35,013 nt of DNA, from the NCBI GenBank assembly GCA_031261455.1, contig JAISJP010000013.1, positions 1-35,013 on the forward strand, in the 5' to 3' direction. The stretch comes from Propionibacteriaceae bacterium (GTDB taxonomy: Bacteria > Actinomycetota > Actinomycetes > Propionibacteriales > Propionibacteriaceae). How positions within the stretch are numbered: the stretch's first letter is position 1; each line of letters opens with the position of its first letter. The position numbers were made by a program, and so were the translations under genes. Shown piece by piece: positions 16,017 to 24,791 of this stretch. The notes under the pieces are model-generated. The model was not told where the DNA came from and did no database searches. It saw only the letters and a program-made list of their open reading frames with translations.

Positions 16017-17438
16017 GTGGATGATCAGACTGCTATCTTCCCGGCGACGGAGCGGTTTCATGCTCTTTCTATGAGCGAACTGGGGTTGCGGGGTGCACTT
16101 CCCGCGACCACTGAGGGCCTCGCCATGGAGTTGGTGCTTCGCGTGGGCGAGATGATGCAGTCGGCGGGGATGAGCACCTCGGACACGATTCGCACTATGA
16201 GCCGCATTCTGGACGTGTACGGGCTGAACCGGGCGCAGGTGGATATTACGCACACCTCGATTGTGGCGTCGTATTATCCGGGTGACGGGCTGCCGCCGAT
16301 CACCTCGGTGCGTCTGGTCAAGCCGTCGGAAGTGAACCTGACCAAGGTCACGGACATCAATCGGCTCACCCGCAGCATCGAGGAGGGGCTCAAACTTGAG
16401 GACGCGATGCGCGCGTTCGACGTGCTGCGGGCCGCCCGCCCGCCGTTTCCCAACTGGGCGATGGTGTTGGGGGCGTCGAGCATCAGCGCGGCAGTGCAAC
16501 TGCTCTACACCACGTCGCCGCGCGTCCTGCTGATTGCCCTAGTCACGGGCGTGTTGCTGAACCGGTTTGTGTACGCGTTGTCTCGCGTGGGTCTGCCGCC
16601 GTTCTTCCTGCAACTGGCTGGCGGCTGGTTCATCGTTGCCTACACCACGTTCGTCTACTGGGCTGGGGAGACGCTCGGCTGGGCGTTCTTTGACGGCCTT
16701 GACCCCAGTTTGATCGCTGTCGGTGGTGTGTTCCAGCTTGTCGCAGGCATGAAGTTCGTCTCTGCGGTGCAGGACGCCATAGACACGCACTATCTGACCG
16801 CCAGTGCCCGCATCTTGCAGGTGGTCATGTTGACGGTCGGCATTGTCGCCGGACTGGTTAGCGGCTTGGACGTGGCCGCACGCCTAGGTGCCGAGTTTTT
16901 CATCTCACCGGAGATGCCCGTGATGGGCTCGCTGACCGGGCAGTTTGCGGGTGCCGCGATGACAGCGCTCGTCTACGTGGTCGGACAATACACAGACCTG
17001 CGCACTGCCGTACTGTCGATGGCTGCGGCACTGATCGCTTGGGCGCTGTACGTCTTCGCGTTGGCCGAACTGGTTGGTGACATCTTCGCCAACTTTGCTG
17101 GCGCCCTCGCGGCAGCATTCCTCGCCACCCTGGTAGTGCGGCGCTCGTCCATCCCCGGCTTCGCCGTAGTGAACGCCGCAGTCATCCCGCTTGTCCCCGG
17201 CCTTCGTCTCTACGCTGGGCTGATCCAGATGGTCGGCGGGACAGGCGCAGAGGGCAACTTGTCGCACGGCGCGGACACGCTGGGGCTGGCGGCTGCCATC
17301 GCCCTAGCAATCGCCGCTGGAGCCTCGCTGGGCACATTCTTTGCCCGTCCCCTAGGCGACCGCCTTATGGTGTTGCCCCGCACATGGTACGAGCGCATGC
17401 GCGCCCCCAAGAGCCACGCGACACGGCCTGTAGCCTAG
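16017..17438 (+). CDS. ThrE-type threonine/serine exporter family membrane protein
   Basis: A 473-residue membrane protein of the ThrE family, in which the soluble ThrP (DUF1212) N-terminal part and the ThrE_2-like C-terminal part are fused. Residues 15-140 are soluble, with GEMMQSAGMSTSDTIRTM and TSIVASYYPG. From about 150 there are roughly ten hydrophobic segments, including the GGWFIVAYTTFVYWAG, VGGVFQLVAGMKFV and VPLVPGLRLYAGL-like blocks known from ThrE. In Corynebacterium ThrE exports threonine and serine by proton antiport; the substrate here is inferred. GTG 16017 fits a -10 box; GTG 15990, 2 nt after the tRNA, would add nine residues. Confidence 0.86.
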   Translation: MDDQTAIFPATERFHALSMSELGLRGALPATTEGLAMELVLRVGEMMQSAGMSTSDTIRTMSRILDVYGLNRAQVDITHTSIVASYYPGDGLPPITSVRLVKPSEVNLTKVTDINRLTRSIEEGLKLEDAMRAFDVLRAARPPFPNWAMVLGASSISAAVQLLYTTSPRVLLIALVTGVLLNRFVYALSRVGLPPFFLQLAGGWFIVAYTTFVYWAGETLGWAFFDGLDPSLIAVGGVFQLVAGMKFVSAVQDAIDTHYLTASARILQVVMLTVGIVAGLVSGLDVAARLGAEFFISPEMPVMGSLTGQFAGAAMTALVYVVGQYTDLRTAVLSMAAALIAWALYVFALAELVGDIFANFAGALAAAFLATLVVRRSSIPGFAVVNAAVIPLVPGLRLYAGLIQMVGGTGAEGNLSHGADTLGLAAAIALAIAAGASLGTFFARPLGDRLMVLPRTWYERMRAPKSHATRPVA

Positions 17439-17531
17439 CTGCCATGAAGACGGGTTGGGGACGAACAACTCCCGCGAGTCGCATGACGCAAATCACTCGA
17501 TAGTTATGGATGACGCCGACAGTGCCGCAGA

Positions 17532-17546
17532 CTCGGACTGTCCGAG
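17532..17546. terminator. Small hairpin between convergent genes
   Basis: CTCGGAC (17532-17538) and GTCCGAG (17540-17546) form a perfect inverted repeat between the exporter and sulfatase genes, which converge here. The loop is very small and there is no T-run, so action as a bidirectional terminator is only a guess. Confidence 0.25.
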
Positions 17547-17553
17547 GGCCACT

Positions 17554-19977
17554 CTACTTAGGCTTGACACGCGCCCAGTAGTCAAGACGCTGGAAGGCTT
17601 TGGCGTTTGCTGTCGCAGAGCGGACCATGTTCGAGATGGTGCGCGCGTAGGCGTCCCCGGACCCACTGGTCGCGTTGGGCGTGTACTTGTCGGATTTGGA
17701 GTCGTAGGCACCTTCTGATGAGATCCATGACAGGTCGGGGAAGATTGCCAGGCCCGGCCCCGGTGCGAGCGCATCTTTGCCGGTGAACAGTCTGGAGTCG
17801 TAGTCAACGCCGAATAGGTTCAGCAGTGTTGGCAGAATGTCGAGCGAGTACGTCGGCTTGGTAACCTCAACGGTCTCTTCCATCGCAGAGTTGTACAAGA
17901 TCCACGACGACCGATAGTACTCAGTGCTCTCGGGACCAACGCCCAAGTATTCGGCCCAGTAGTCGCGCGAGTTCACCTCGTTTGGTTCCAAACCGTAGGG
18001 GTAGTGGTCGTTGGTCATCACGATAACGGTGTCGTCCAGCACTCCAGCGCGCGTCAACTCAGCAACCAGATAAGTCATGGCGTCTTCGAGTTCTAAGTTC
18101 GCCGCAATGTAACCTTTGATTTGCTCGGAGTAGGGCAGGCCATCGGTGCGCTCACGGTTCTTCCAACTCATGTTGTTGCCGTCCCAGCCGTAAAGCGCGT
18201 GACCCGAAACAGTCATATAGTAGACGTTAAATGGGTCACTTTGTTCAAGGTAGAGCGGCGTCGTGACCTGCATCATCTCTAGATCAGACTCCGGCCAAAT
18301 TTCCGTGACCCCAGTGCCGCCCGTGACGGGGTTGGGCAAGCTGGCCATGCCGTTGCCGATGCCCATCCAATCGTAACCAAGGTTGGTGTGCGTCACGTCA
18401 CGGTCATAGTAGGCGTAGTTGTTGTTGTGGAAGCCGCGAGACAGGTATCCGCGCGCCGTCAGTGCCGGGGCGATGGTGAAGGTCATGTCGTGGTATCGCG
18501 AGTCGGACATGGCTCCGGCACCGTTGGGAAACAGCCCCGTCAACTCGCTCCACTCGCCTGTGGACGTGGACCCACCCCACGCGGGCTGGTAGTACTGCGT
18601 GAAGTAGAACCCGTTATGGGTGAGTTTGTATATGGTTGGAAACAGCTCCGGAGTAACGATGAGGTCGGAGAACGCCTCGGCGCAGATCACGATTAGGTTC
18701 TTGCCCTCAAACATCCCGGTGTACTCGTTCTTGACGGTCGGCACCACTCCGGCGTAGTACCGGTCCAACGCCGCCAGCTCGGAGTCGGATTCGGTGGCTG
18801 CCAGCCCCGCAAAGTTGACGGGCAGCACGTTGGGCGAGCGGTCGATGGGGTCCGGCTCGGGATGTGGCATCGGCACGAGACGGCCACTGGGCACGTCCGG
18901 CTGGGGGACGCCGGTCACGGTGTACTGCGCGTCCAAGCGAGTCGCAGTGAGCAGCCCGAAGCGTTGCACAGCCTGATTGATGTCATAGTTTGACCGGTAA
19001 TAGGCGTTGTCAGGGATGATTCCACCGGTCGTCGTGGCGAGAATTACCAAGGCGCTCAGTTGGGCCACCACAGCCACTGCCAGTGATGCGCCACACTGGC
19101 GCAGACGTACCTGCTGCAGGGGCATCACCTTAGCGGCCACGAACCACACCCCCACGATGGGCACTGCGTACGCCAACATGGACGGCACGCCGGAGATGAC
19201 GATGTCAACCATGCGCGCGGCGTACGAACCAACCACACCGCCAGCGTTGCCGCTCATGAAGAACGGACTCATGTATACAGAGAAGGACTGATGTACCAGC
19301 AGTTCGGTGATAAACCACAGCGCGATGAGCGACAGTGAGACTACCGCGATAATGCGGTTGCGTCGCGGGCTGCGGGTGCTGGACGTCAGCAGCGCGACCA
19401 CGAGCCCAAAGCCAACGGAGAACAGTGCCGGATAGTGGAACCGTCCCGGAGCGTCCACTCCAGATCGCCATTTGAGTAGCCACTCGAAGTAGATGATAAC
19501 AAGCGGGAACGCGATCAGCGGCCACCACGCGCTTAGCTTTGGGTGTTTGTCGACGAATGTGATCGCGGTGTGGGGCTTGTCGAGTCCATCTGTCTCGTCG
19601 GAATTCGCACTCTCATCCGCTTCGGGGGACTCCTTTGGCTCCCCGGCCTCCGCAGATTCTTCCTGCGCCGCCACATCGTCAGACGCGATTTCGGCGGAGG
19701 CTCTCTCGTCCGCAGACTCGTGTTGAATAGGCGACGTCAAGTCCTCCGGCTCGGCCTGGGCAGACGTCGGCACCGTATCATTGTCCAGCTCGGTCTCGAC
19801 AAGCGCGGTGGTGTGGTCCAGCTCGGCTCGTGTCGGCAGTATCCAGCCCTGGAGTTTGGCCTGAACGCCCTCCGTAGCGTCGTCCTCAGTAGCAACCTCC
19901 GTCTTGGCAGCTTCGAATTGTTCCACCTGAGGGTCTAGCACATCAAGTTCTGGGGTGGGAAAGTCCGAGTCGCTCAC
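17554..19977 (-). CDS. LTA-synthase-like membrane sulfatase / phosphoglycerol transferase
   Basis: An 807-residue protein. Residues 1-135 are strongly acidic and low in complexity (Glu, Asp, Ala, Ser) and should lie in the cytoplasm. Five membrane segments follow, at about 150-168, 182-200, 208-230, 255-285 and 296-316. Then comes an extracellular alkaline-phosphatase/sulfatase domain. Catalytic-type residues are visible: Glu434 in VICAEAF, the nucleophile region GGSTSTGEWSEL with Thr471/Thr473, His593 in TVSGHALYG, and Asp657-His658 in MTNDHYPYG. This is the layout of LtaS-type enzymes, which move glycerol phosphate from lipid to an envelope polymer. GTG 19977 has TTAGGAGGGG upstream; a longer reading to 20085 would run over the M13 gene. 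It follows that gene by 71 nt. Confidence 0.88.
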   Translation of the reverse strand: MSDSDFPTPELDVLDPQVEQFEAAKTEVATEDDATEGVQAKLQGWILPTRAELDHTTALVETELDNDTVPTSAQAEPEDLTSPIQHESADERASAEIASDDVAAQEESAEAGEPKESPEADESANSDETDGLDKPHTAITFVDKHPKLSAWWPLIAFPLVIIYFEWLLKWRSGVDAPGRFHYPALFSVGFGLVVALLTSSTRSPRRNRIIAVVSLSLIALWFITELLVHQSFSVYMSPFFMSGNAGGVVGSYAARMVDIVISGVPSMLAYAVPIVGVWFVAAKVMPLQQVRLRQCGASLAVAVVAQLSALVILATTTGGIIPDNAYYRSNYDINQAVQRFGLLTATRLDAQYTVTGVPQPDVPSGRLVPMPHPEPDPIDRSPNVLPVNFAGLAATESDSELAALDRYYAGVVPTVKNEYTGMFEGKNLIVICAEAFSDLIVTPELFPTIYKLTHNGFYFTQYYQPAWGGSTSTGEWSELTGLFPNGAGAMSDSRYHDMTFTIAPALTARGYLSRGFHNNNYAYYDRDVTHTNLGYDWMGIGNGMASLPNPVTGGTGVTEIWPESDLEMMQVTTPLYLEQSDPFNVYYMTVSGHALYGWDGNNMSWKNRERTDGLPYSEQIKGYIAANLELEDAMTYLVAELTRAGVLDDTVIVMTNDHYPYGLEPNEVNSRDYWAEYLGVGPESTEYYRSSWILYNSAMEETVEVTKPTYSLDILPTLLNLFGVDYDSRLFTGKDALAPGPGLAIFPDLSWISSEGAYDSKSDKYTPNATSGSGDAYARTISNMVRSATANAKAFQRLDYWARVKPK

Positions 19978-20048
19978 GACCCCTCCTAATCTCCTTGGTT
20001 GTGCCGCGCCCACCGGGTGTGGTTCGGGCAGCCAAACCATATTAGTCG

Positions 20049-22007
20049 CTACCAGATCACAACTCGGTCTTGCGTGTCCAGCCACATGCCGTCGCCGGGC
20101 TGCGTTCCAAAGGCCTCATGGAAGGCGTCGATGTTGCGCGCGGTGACGTTGCAGCGGAACTCGGAAGGGGAGTGCGGGTCGGTGGCGACGCGCTCTTTCA
20201 TCTGCTCGGCGCGGCTCAGATCCTGCCAGACGGCGCCCCACGAGAGGAACAGCCGTTGTGTCGGAGTGAACCCATCGATCAGCTCGGATGGCGCAGTGCC
20301 GCCGCAAGAGATCAGCCACGCCTTGTAGGCGATTCCGAGTCCGCCGAGGTCGCCGATGTTCTCACCCAGCGTCAACTCCCCATTCACTGAAGCCTCAGGG
20401 GCGACGCTGGGGTGCAGCCCGTCAAACTGGGCTACCAGCGCATGGGTGCGCTCCTCGAACGCCTCGTGGTCGGCCTCGGTCCACCAGTCACGCAGGCGGC
20501 CCTCACCGTCGCAGGTGGAGCCTTGGTCGTCGAACCCGTGCCCGATCTCATGACCGATCACTGCCCCGATACCGCCGTAGTTGACGGCGTCGTCGGCATC
20601 CGCGTTGAAAAACGGCGGCTGCAAGATGGCCGCTGGGAACACGATCTCGTTGCGCAGCGGGTGGTAGTAGGCGTTCACGGTCTGTGGATACATGAACCAC
20701 TCTTCGGGGTCCACCGGGCCGCTCAACTGCTCAATCACGTGGTCAAACTCGAAGCTGTCGGCGCGCAGAGCGTTGCCCACCAAGTCTCCGGGCACCACGA
20801 CGAGTCGCGAGTAGTCGCGCCACTTGTTGGGGTAGCCGATCTTGGGACGGAAGGCCGCCAGTTTAGCCAGCGCCTCGCCCCTTGTGGCGTCACTCATCCA
20901 GTCGATGTCGGCGATGGACACCCGGTAGGCCTCCAGCAGGTTCGCTACCAGCGCGTCCGTCTTCGCTTTCACTGACGGCGGGAAGTGCCGCTCCACGTAC
21001 ACCTTGCCGATGGCCTCGCCCATCACGCCTTGAGTGAACGAAACTCCTCGCTTCCAGCGTTCACGCATCACCGGGATGCCCTGAAGGGTGCGTCCGTAGA
21101 AGTCAAAGTTGGCCTCGGCGGTGGCCGCGTCAAGGAACGGCGCGAGCGCCCCGACGGCGTTCCACTTCGCCCACAGCCGCCAAGTCTCAATGGGAGTCTC
21201 GCAGATCAGCGGAGCCACATCCGCAGGGAAGCTTCGTTGTGCGTTGACAAGGGCTTTCACTGCTGCTGACGGTAGTTCGGCGCCCTCAAGCAGCGCGGCC
21301 CAGTCGAAGCTGGGCGTTTCGCTCACGAACTCGTCCCAAGTCTGTTTGTGGTACATCTCCACCATGTCGCGGGTGCGCACCTTATCCCAGTGCTTGGAGG
21401 CGATTGTGGTCTCCAACGCCAGGATGGCAGCCGCAGCCGCAGCCGCGTCCACGACCCCAACAAGCCTGAGCATGCGCTCGACGTGCGCCACGTACTTGGC
21501 TCGCGTCTCGGCGTGTTCGTCAAGACGGTAGTACTCCTCGTCGGGCAGGCCCAGACCGTCCTGACCGATGAACATGATGTACGCGTTGGGGTCGCCCGGG
21601 TCGGAGTCGTTCTCCAGGTCGAAAAGCGTGCCGATGCCGTGACGCAGGCACCAGCCGAAGTAGCGCGCGAGGTCGCTGGTGGTCTGGATGGCGTCGATGC
21701 GCTCCAAGATCGGTGCCAGCGGGGTGACGCCCAACTCGTTGGCGCGGGCTTCGTCCATAAAGGTGGTGTACAAGTTGGCGATCTTCGCCGTCTCACTGGA
21801 CTCGTCATCCCCCGGCTGGGCGGTAGTGATGATCTCATGCACGGCCTTCTCGCTGGCCTCCCGGAGCAGCTCAAACGCGCCCCACGCCCCCTTGTCGTCG
21901 GGAATGGTGGCCCGAGCCAGCCACGCCCCGTTGACATGTTGAAACAAGTCCTGAGTGGGTGGGGTAGCAGCGTCGAAGTCTTCCAAATGCAGCGCAGGTT
22001 CAGCCAT
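20049..22007 (-). CDS. M13-family zinc metalloendopeptidase (PepO/neprilysin-like)
   Basis: A 652-residue peptidase of standard M13 length. The zinc site is HEIGH (first His486), followed by ENIGDLGG with the third ligand Glu, and the NAYYHPLRNEIVFPAAILQPPFF block is typical of the family. The N-terminus starts FDAATPPTQDLFQHVNGAWL, right at the family domain, with no signal peptide or membrane anchor, so the enzyme should stay in the cytoplasm or leave by another route, as proposed for mycobacterial Zmp1. The C-terminus ends in RVVIW, close to the usual CxVW end, with the Cys missing. The gene looks leaderless: TAGACT, 7 nt, ATG. The sulfatase gene follows on the same strand. Confidence 0.93.
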   Translation of the reverse strand: MAEPALHLEDFDAATPPTQDLFQHVNGAWLARATIPDDKGAWGAFELLREASEKAVHEIITTAQPGDDESSETAKIANLYTTFMDEARANELGVTPLAPILERIDAIQTTSDLARYFGWCLRHGIGTLFDLENDSDPGDPNAYIMFIGQDGLGLPDEEYYRLDEHAETRAKYVAHVERMLRLVGVVDAAAAAAAILALETTIASKHWDKVRTRDMVEMYHKQTWDEFVSETPSFDWAALLEGAELPSAAVKALVNAQRSFPADVAPLICETPIETWRLWAKWNAVGALAPFLDAATAEANFDFYGRTLQGIPVMRERWKRGVSFTQGVMGEAIGKVYVERHFPPSVKAKTDALVANLLEAYRVSIADIDWMSDATRGEALAKLAAFRPKIGYPNKWRDYSRLVVVPGDLVGNALRADSFEFDHVIEQLSGPVDPEEWFMYPQTVNAYYHPLRNEIVFPAAILQPPFFNADADDAVNYGGIGAVIGHEIGHGFDDQGSTCDGEGRLRDWWTEADHEAFEERTHALVAQFDGLHPSVAPEASVNGELTLGENIGDLGGLGIAYKAWLISCGGTAPSELIDGFTPTQRLFLSWGAVWQDLSRAEQMKERVATDPHSPSEFRCNVTARNIDAFHEAFGTQPGDGMWLDTQDRVVIW

Positions 22008-22014
22008 AGGGGGC

Positions 22015-22020
22015 AGTCTA
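22015..22020 (-). promoter_or_regulatory. -10 box of the M13 peptidase gene (leaderless type)
   Basis: Minus-strand TAGACT is followed by 7 nt and the ATG. There is no ribosome binding site. The region is shared with the divergent lipoprotein gene. Confidence 0.55.
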
Positions 22021-22126
22021 CTCGCCGTTTCTAAGACTCAGGTCCGTCCAGCTAACCTTTTTCTGGCAGATGGGGAGCAGTATTCTTGATAAGTTGAGTG
22101 TTGTACAAAACAGGAAGAAGTGGAGC

Positions 22127-23080
22127 ATGAGGGGTATTGCCTGCGCGCTGGCGTTGGCGATGTCGGTCGCTGCGCTGACTGGCTGTAGCGTCAACGAGAG
22201 CGCGCCCCCGCAACCCTCCACTCCCGTGCCGACACCAGCCACCGTTGTCATCGGCACGTTGCCGACAGATGACCTACTTCCGCTGTGGGTGGCGATAGAG
22301 AACGGCTTTGCGGTCCAGAACGGCGTCGATATTGTCATTCAGACGTTTGCGTCTGCTCAAGAACAGATCGCCGCGGTGAGCGCGGGTGAGCTTGACGCCA
22401 TCATGACCGACCTAGTGGTGACGGTGCAGTTGAGCGCCTCAGGCACACGTATGCGGGTGGTGACGGTGCTGCAAGGCTCTCCGGCGGGCATTGTTGCCAA
22501 CGCAGATTCGGGCATCGAGACGGTGGCTGACTTGGCCGGAGTCCCGGTGGGTTGTTCGTCCCCAACCATCATGCAGTACATCCTCGATACCGCGCTGACA
22601 AAAGCAGACGTGCCACAGCAACAATGGAACACGACCGAGATAAAGGACCTACCCACACGGTTGGAGGTGCTGTTGTCACGACAGATTGGTGTGGCCGTGC
22701 TCCCGTGGACCATGCACGCTTACGCCGTGCAACAAGGCGCGGTGTCCTTGATCGGCCCAGGTCAGGCCGACGAAGTCACCTCGACTGTGCTGGCCTTCCG
22801 AGCCGATTTCTTGAACCAACCAGGCGCAGACGACGTAGTCGCAGCCATTTGGCGCTCATGGGATGCGGGCGTGGCTTCCGTGAATGCCAGCCCGTCCACT
22901 TACGAAGACCTGCTACGGACCAAGGCCAGCCTTCCTGACGACTTGGTGTATCCGGTGCGAACGTACCCGTCGTCCGCCCCTGTTACGCAAGGTCAGGTTG
23001 AGGCCGTAGTGGCTTGGATGATGGATAGGGGCTACATCACCACTCCTGTCCCGTTTGACGACCTGAAGTATCCGGGGTAG
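22127..23080 (+). CDS. Solute-binding lipoprotein, NMT1/ThiY/SsuA-like
   Basis: A 317-residue predicted lipoprotein. The signal peptide has a charged start (MRG), a hydrophobic stretch and the lipobox LTGC with Cys20, followed by a Pro/Thr-rich spacer. The mature part fits periplasmic-binding proteins of the NMT1/ABC aliphatic sulfonate-thiamine precursor type: VVIGTLPTDDLLPLWVAIENG, FASAQEQIAAVSAGELDAIMTD, and the DLAGVPVGCSSPT hinge region. I chose ATG 22127 with AGGAAGAAG about 6 nt upstream; the frame is open back to 22070, but that would place 19 extra residues before a good signal peptide. No ABC permease or ATPase is beside it, so the transporter partner must be elsewhere. The ligand is unknown. 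Confidence 0.85.
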   Translation: MRGIACALALAMSVAALTGCSVNESAPPQPSTPVPTPATVVIGTLPTDDLLPLWVAIENGFAVQNGVDIVIQTFASAQEQIAAVSAGELDAIMTDLVVTVQLSASGTRMRVVTVLQGSPAGIVANADSGIETVADLAGVPVGCSSPTIMQYILDTALTKADVPQQQWNTTEIKDLPTRLEVLLSRQIGVAVLPWTMHAYAVQQGAVSLIGPGQADEVTSTVLAFRADFLNQPGADDVVAAIWRSWDAGVASVNASPSTYEDLLRTKASLPDDLVYPVRTYPSSAPVTQGQVEAVVAWMMDRGYITTPVPFDDLKYPG

Positions 23081-23092
23081 CTGGGGCAGAGG

Positions 23093-24676
23093 CTAGTCTT
23101 CCGCTGGCGTCTCTGACGTGGCGGCAGTCTCGACGGCTTCGACAGCGAGTGCGTGCTCCTGAGTGTGATTCCATGCAAACCAGATGACGGCGACTGCCGT
23201 GCCAATCCCTAGCGCGATGGCGTTGTTGCGCCACGACATATTGATGGCGTCGAAACCCAGCAAGACCAGCGTGGCCCACACCGAGATAGTGATGGTGCGC
23301 CGCCGCATCGCCAGCGGAAGTAACGTGCCGCCCCACTGTAGGTACCAAGTGTGCAGGGCGGGGAAGCCGGCGGCGACGGCGATGAAACCGTAGGAGAGGA
23401 ACACGTAGGGGCGGCGTCCGGCGTGGGCGAACCACAGCCAGGCGATGATCACGCCGGCGGTGACAACGCCAATCGTGCGACAGATGGGCACCAAGTCAAC
23501 CCCAACCAACCCAAACTGCGCAACTGTCCAGTTCAATACAGCGCCCAGCAGGTTGAACGGGGCCGCAGTGAACGCCTGCCCTGGCACGTCGATGGCAAAG
23601 ATCCAGCCGAAACCGAGTCCGGTGATCACGGAGACCAGCGCAAAGGTGCCGGTCGCGATGCCTAGCGATGCCAGCACCCGCACAAAAGTGACGCCCAACT
23701 CTCGTCTGGTCCAACTTGTCCAGGGACGGGGGAGGAGCGGCAGGGCAGCGGCAGCCATGATGGCGGGCTGTTTGATGGCGGCTGCCAGTCCGATCAGCAC
23801 CGCCCCGAGCACCCACCACCACAGGTCCATGAAGGCGAGGCGTTTGCGGGTGCGTACCCAGTTGTCGGGCACTCGCCAACCGGCCAGCCATAGCCCGGCG
23901 ACCATGAACCCCATCATCAGGGCGTCGTTGTGGCATCCGCCGATGAAGTTGATCAGCACCAGCGGGTTCAGCACGCCAAACCATGCGACAAACCCGGCGT
24001 CAACACTTTGTTGCCGTCCGATGCGGGGCAGCAGATGCGCGACAAGTGCGGTGCCGAGCACGGCGGGCACCCGCATCATCACGGCGCTCAGGTATGGGTG
24101 GAACCCGCACAACACCACGGTCCAATAGTTCATCTCCAGCGCCAGTGGGCCGTACGGGGCGCGCGTTGTGCGCCAAACCCACGCAACTTGGTCGGCGAAC
24201 GCTCCGGGCAGGATTCCCGGCCCGACATCGTAGGGGTTGATGTTGTTGTGCCACATCCAGCCCTGCGCGGCGTACGAGTAGGCATCGTGGCTGAAGATCG
24301 GTGGCGCGGCCAAGAACGGCAGGCTCCACAGCACCAGCACCGCCCAGTGTTTGACTGCCAAGTGGTCAAAGCCGCCGTCTTCATTGTGGCGGGGACGCAG
24401 CGAGAACCACGCTGTGACTAGCAGTAGCACGCCCACCATGGTGGCGACGGTGCCAGTGATCTTGCCAGTAGTCCCGGCCAAATTGATGGCGTCCAGCATC
24501 TTCCAAAATGGAGACGACCGGGGCAAGTATGCGGGAGATAACGCCCCGACGGCGATGCAGAACGTGCCGATAAAGCCCCGCAGTACGGTTCGGTTCTTGG
24601 CAGCGGCAGTCAACTCGGCGAGACGCCCACGCGCGCGCGAACCCAACGTCACGGGTAGCTGTGCGGGGTCACTCAC
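23093..24676 (-). CDS. MptB-like polyprenol-phosphate-mannose alpha-1,6-mannosyltransferase
   Basis: A 527-residue integral membrane protein of the GT-C type with about 12 hydrophobic segments. The first outer loop carries FSHDAYSYAAQGWMWHNNINPYDVGP, in which the acidic HDAYSY motif is the expected catalytic site, and the middle has NPLVLINFIGGCHNDALMMG, both typical of MptA/MptB enzymes that extend the alpha-1,6-mannan core of lipomannan with polyprenol-phosphate mannose. The C-terminal 20 residues are acidic and soluble. GTG 24676 is preceded at 7 nt by TAGGCT; TTG 24682 would add two residues. It converges with the lipoprotein gene with only 12 nt between the stops. The presence of this enzyme suggests a mannosylated glycolipid in the envelope. 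Confidence 0.83.
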   Translation of the reverse strand: MSDPAQLPVTLGSRARGRLAELTAAAKNRTVLRGFIGTFCIAVGALSPAYLPRSSPFWKMLDAINLAGTTGKITGTVATMVGVLLLVTAWFSLRPRHNEDGGFDHLAVKHWAVLVLWSLPFLAAPPIFSHDAYSYAAQGWMWHNNINPYDVGPGILPGAFADQVAWVWRTTRAPYGPLALEMNYWTVVLCGFHPYLSAVMMRVPAVLGTALVAHLLPRIGRQQSVDAGFVAWFGVLNPLVLINFIGGCHNDALMMGFMVAGLWLAGWRVPDNWVRTRKRLAFMDLWWWVLGAVLIGLAAAIKQPAIMAAAALPLLPRPWTSWTRRELGVTFVRVLASLGIATGTFALVSVITGLGFGWIFAIDVPGQAFTAAPFNLLGAVLNWTVAQFGLVGVDLVPICRTIGVVTAGVIIAWLWFAHAGRRPYVFLSYGFIAVAAGFPALHTWYLQWGGTLLPLAMRRRTITISVWATLVLLGFDAINMSWRNNAIALGIGTAVAVIWFAWNHTQEHALAVEAVETAATSETPAED

Positions 24677-24683
24677 CCTCAAA

Positions 24684-24689
24684 AGCCTA
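24684..24689 (-). promoter_or_regulatory. -10 box of the mannosyltransferase gene (leaderless type)
   Basis: Minus-strand TAGGCT, then 7 nt, then GTG 24676. There is no ribosome binding site. Confidence 0.45.
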
Positions 24690-24791
24690 CTCCAGAGCTA
24701 ACTCTAGCCTCAGTCGCGGCTCACACCTTGACCGGCCTGAAGGTGCGCGTCCGTTGTGAAGAGCGGATTCCACTCTGGATGGGGTCCCACC

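Noticed and set aside
23445..24421. Long plus-strand frames opposite the mannosyltransferase gene
   Set aside because: They are His/Pro/Thr-rich antisense shadows of a GC-rich membrane protein gene without start signals.
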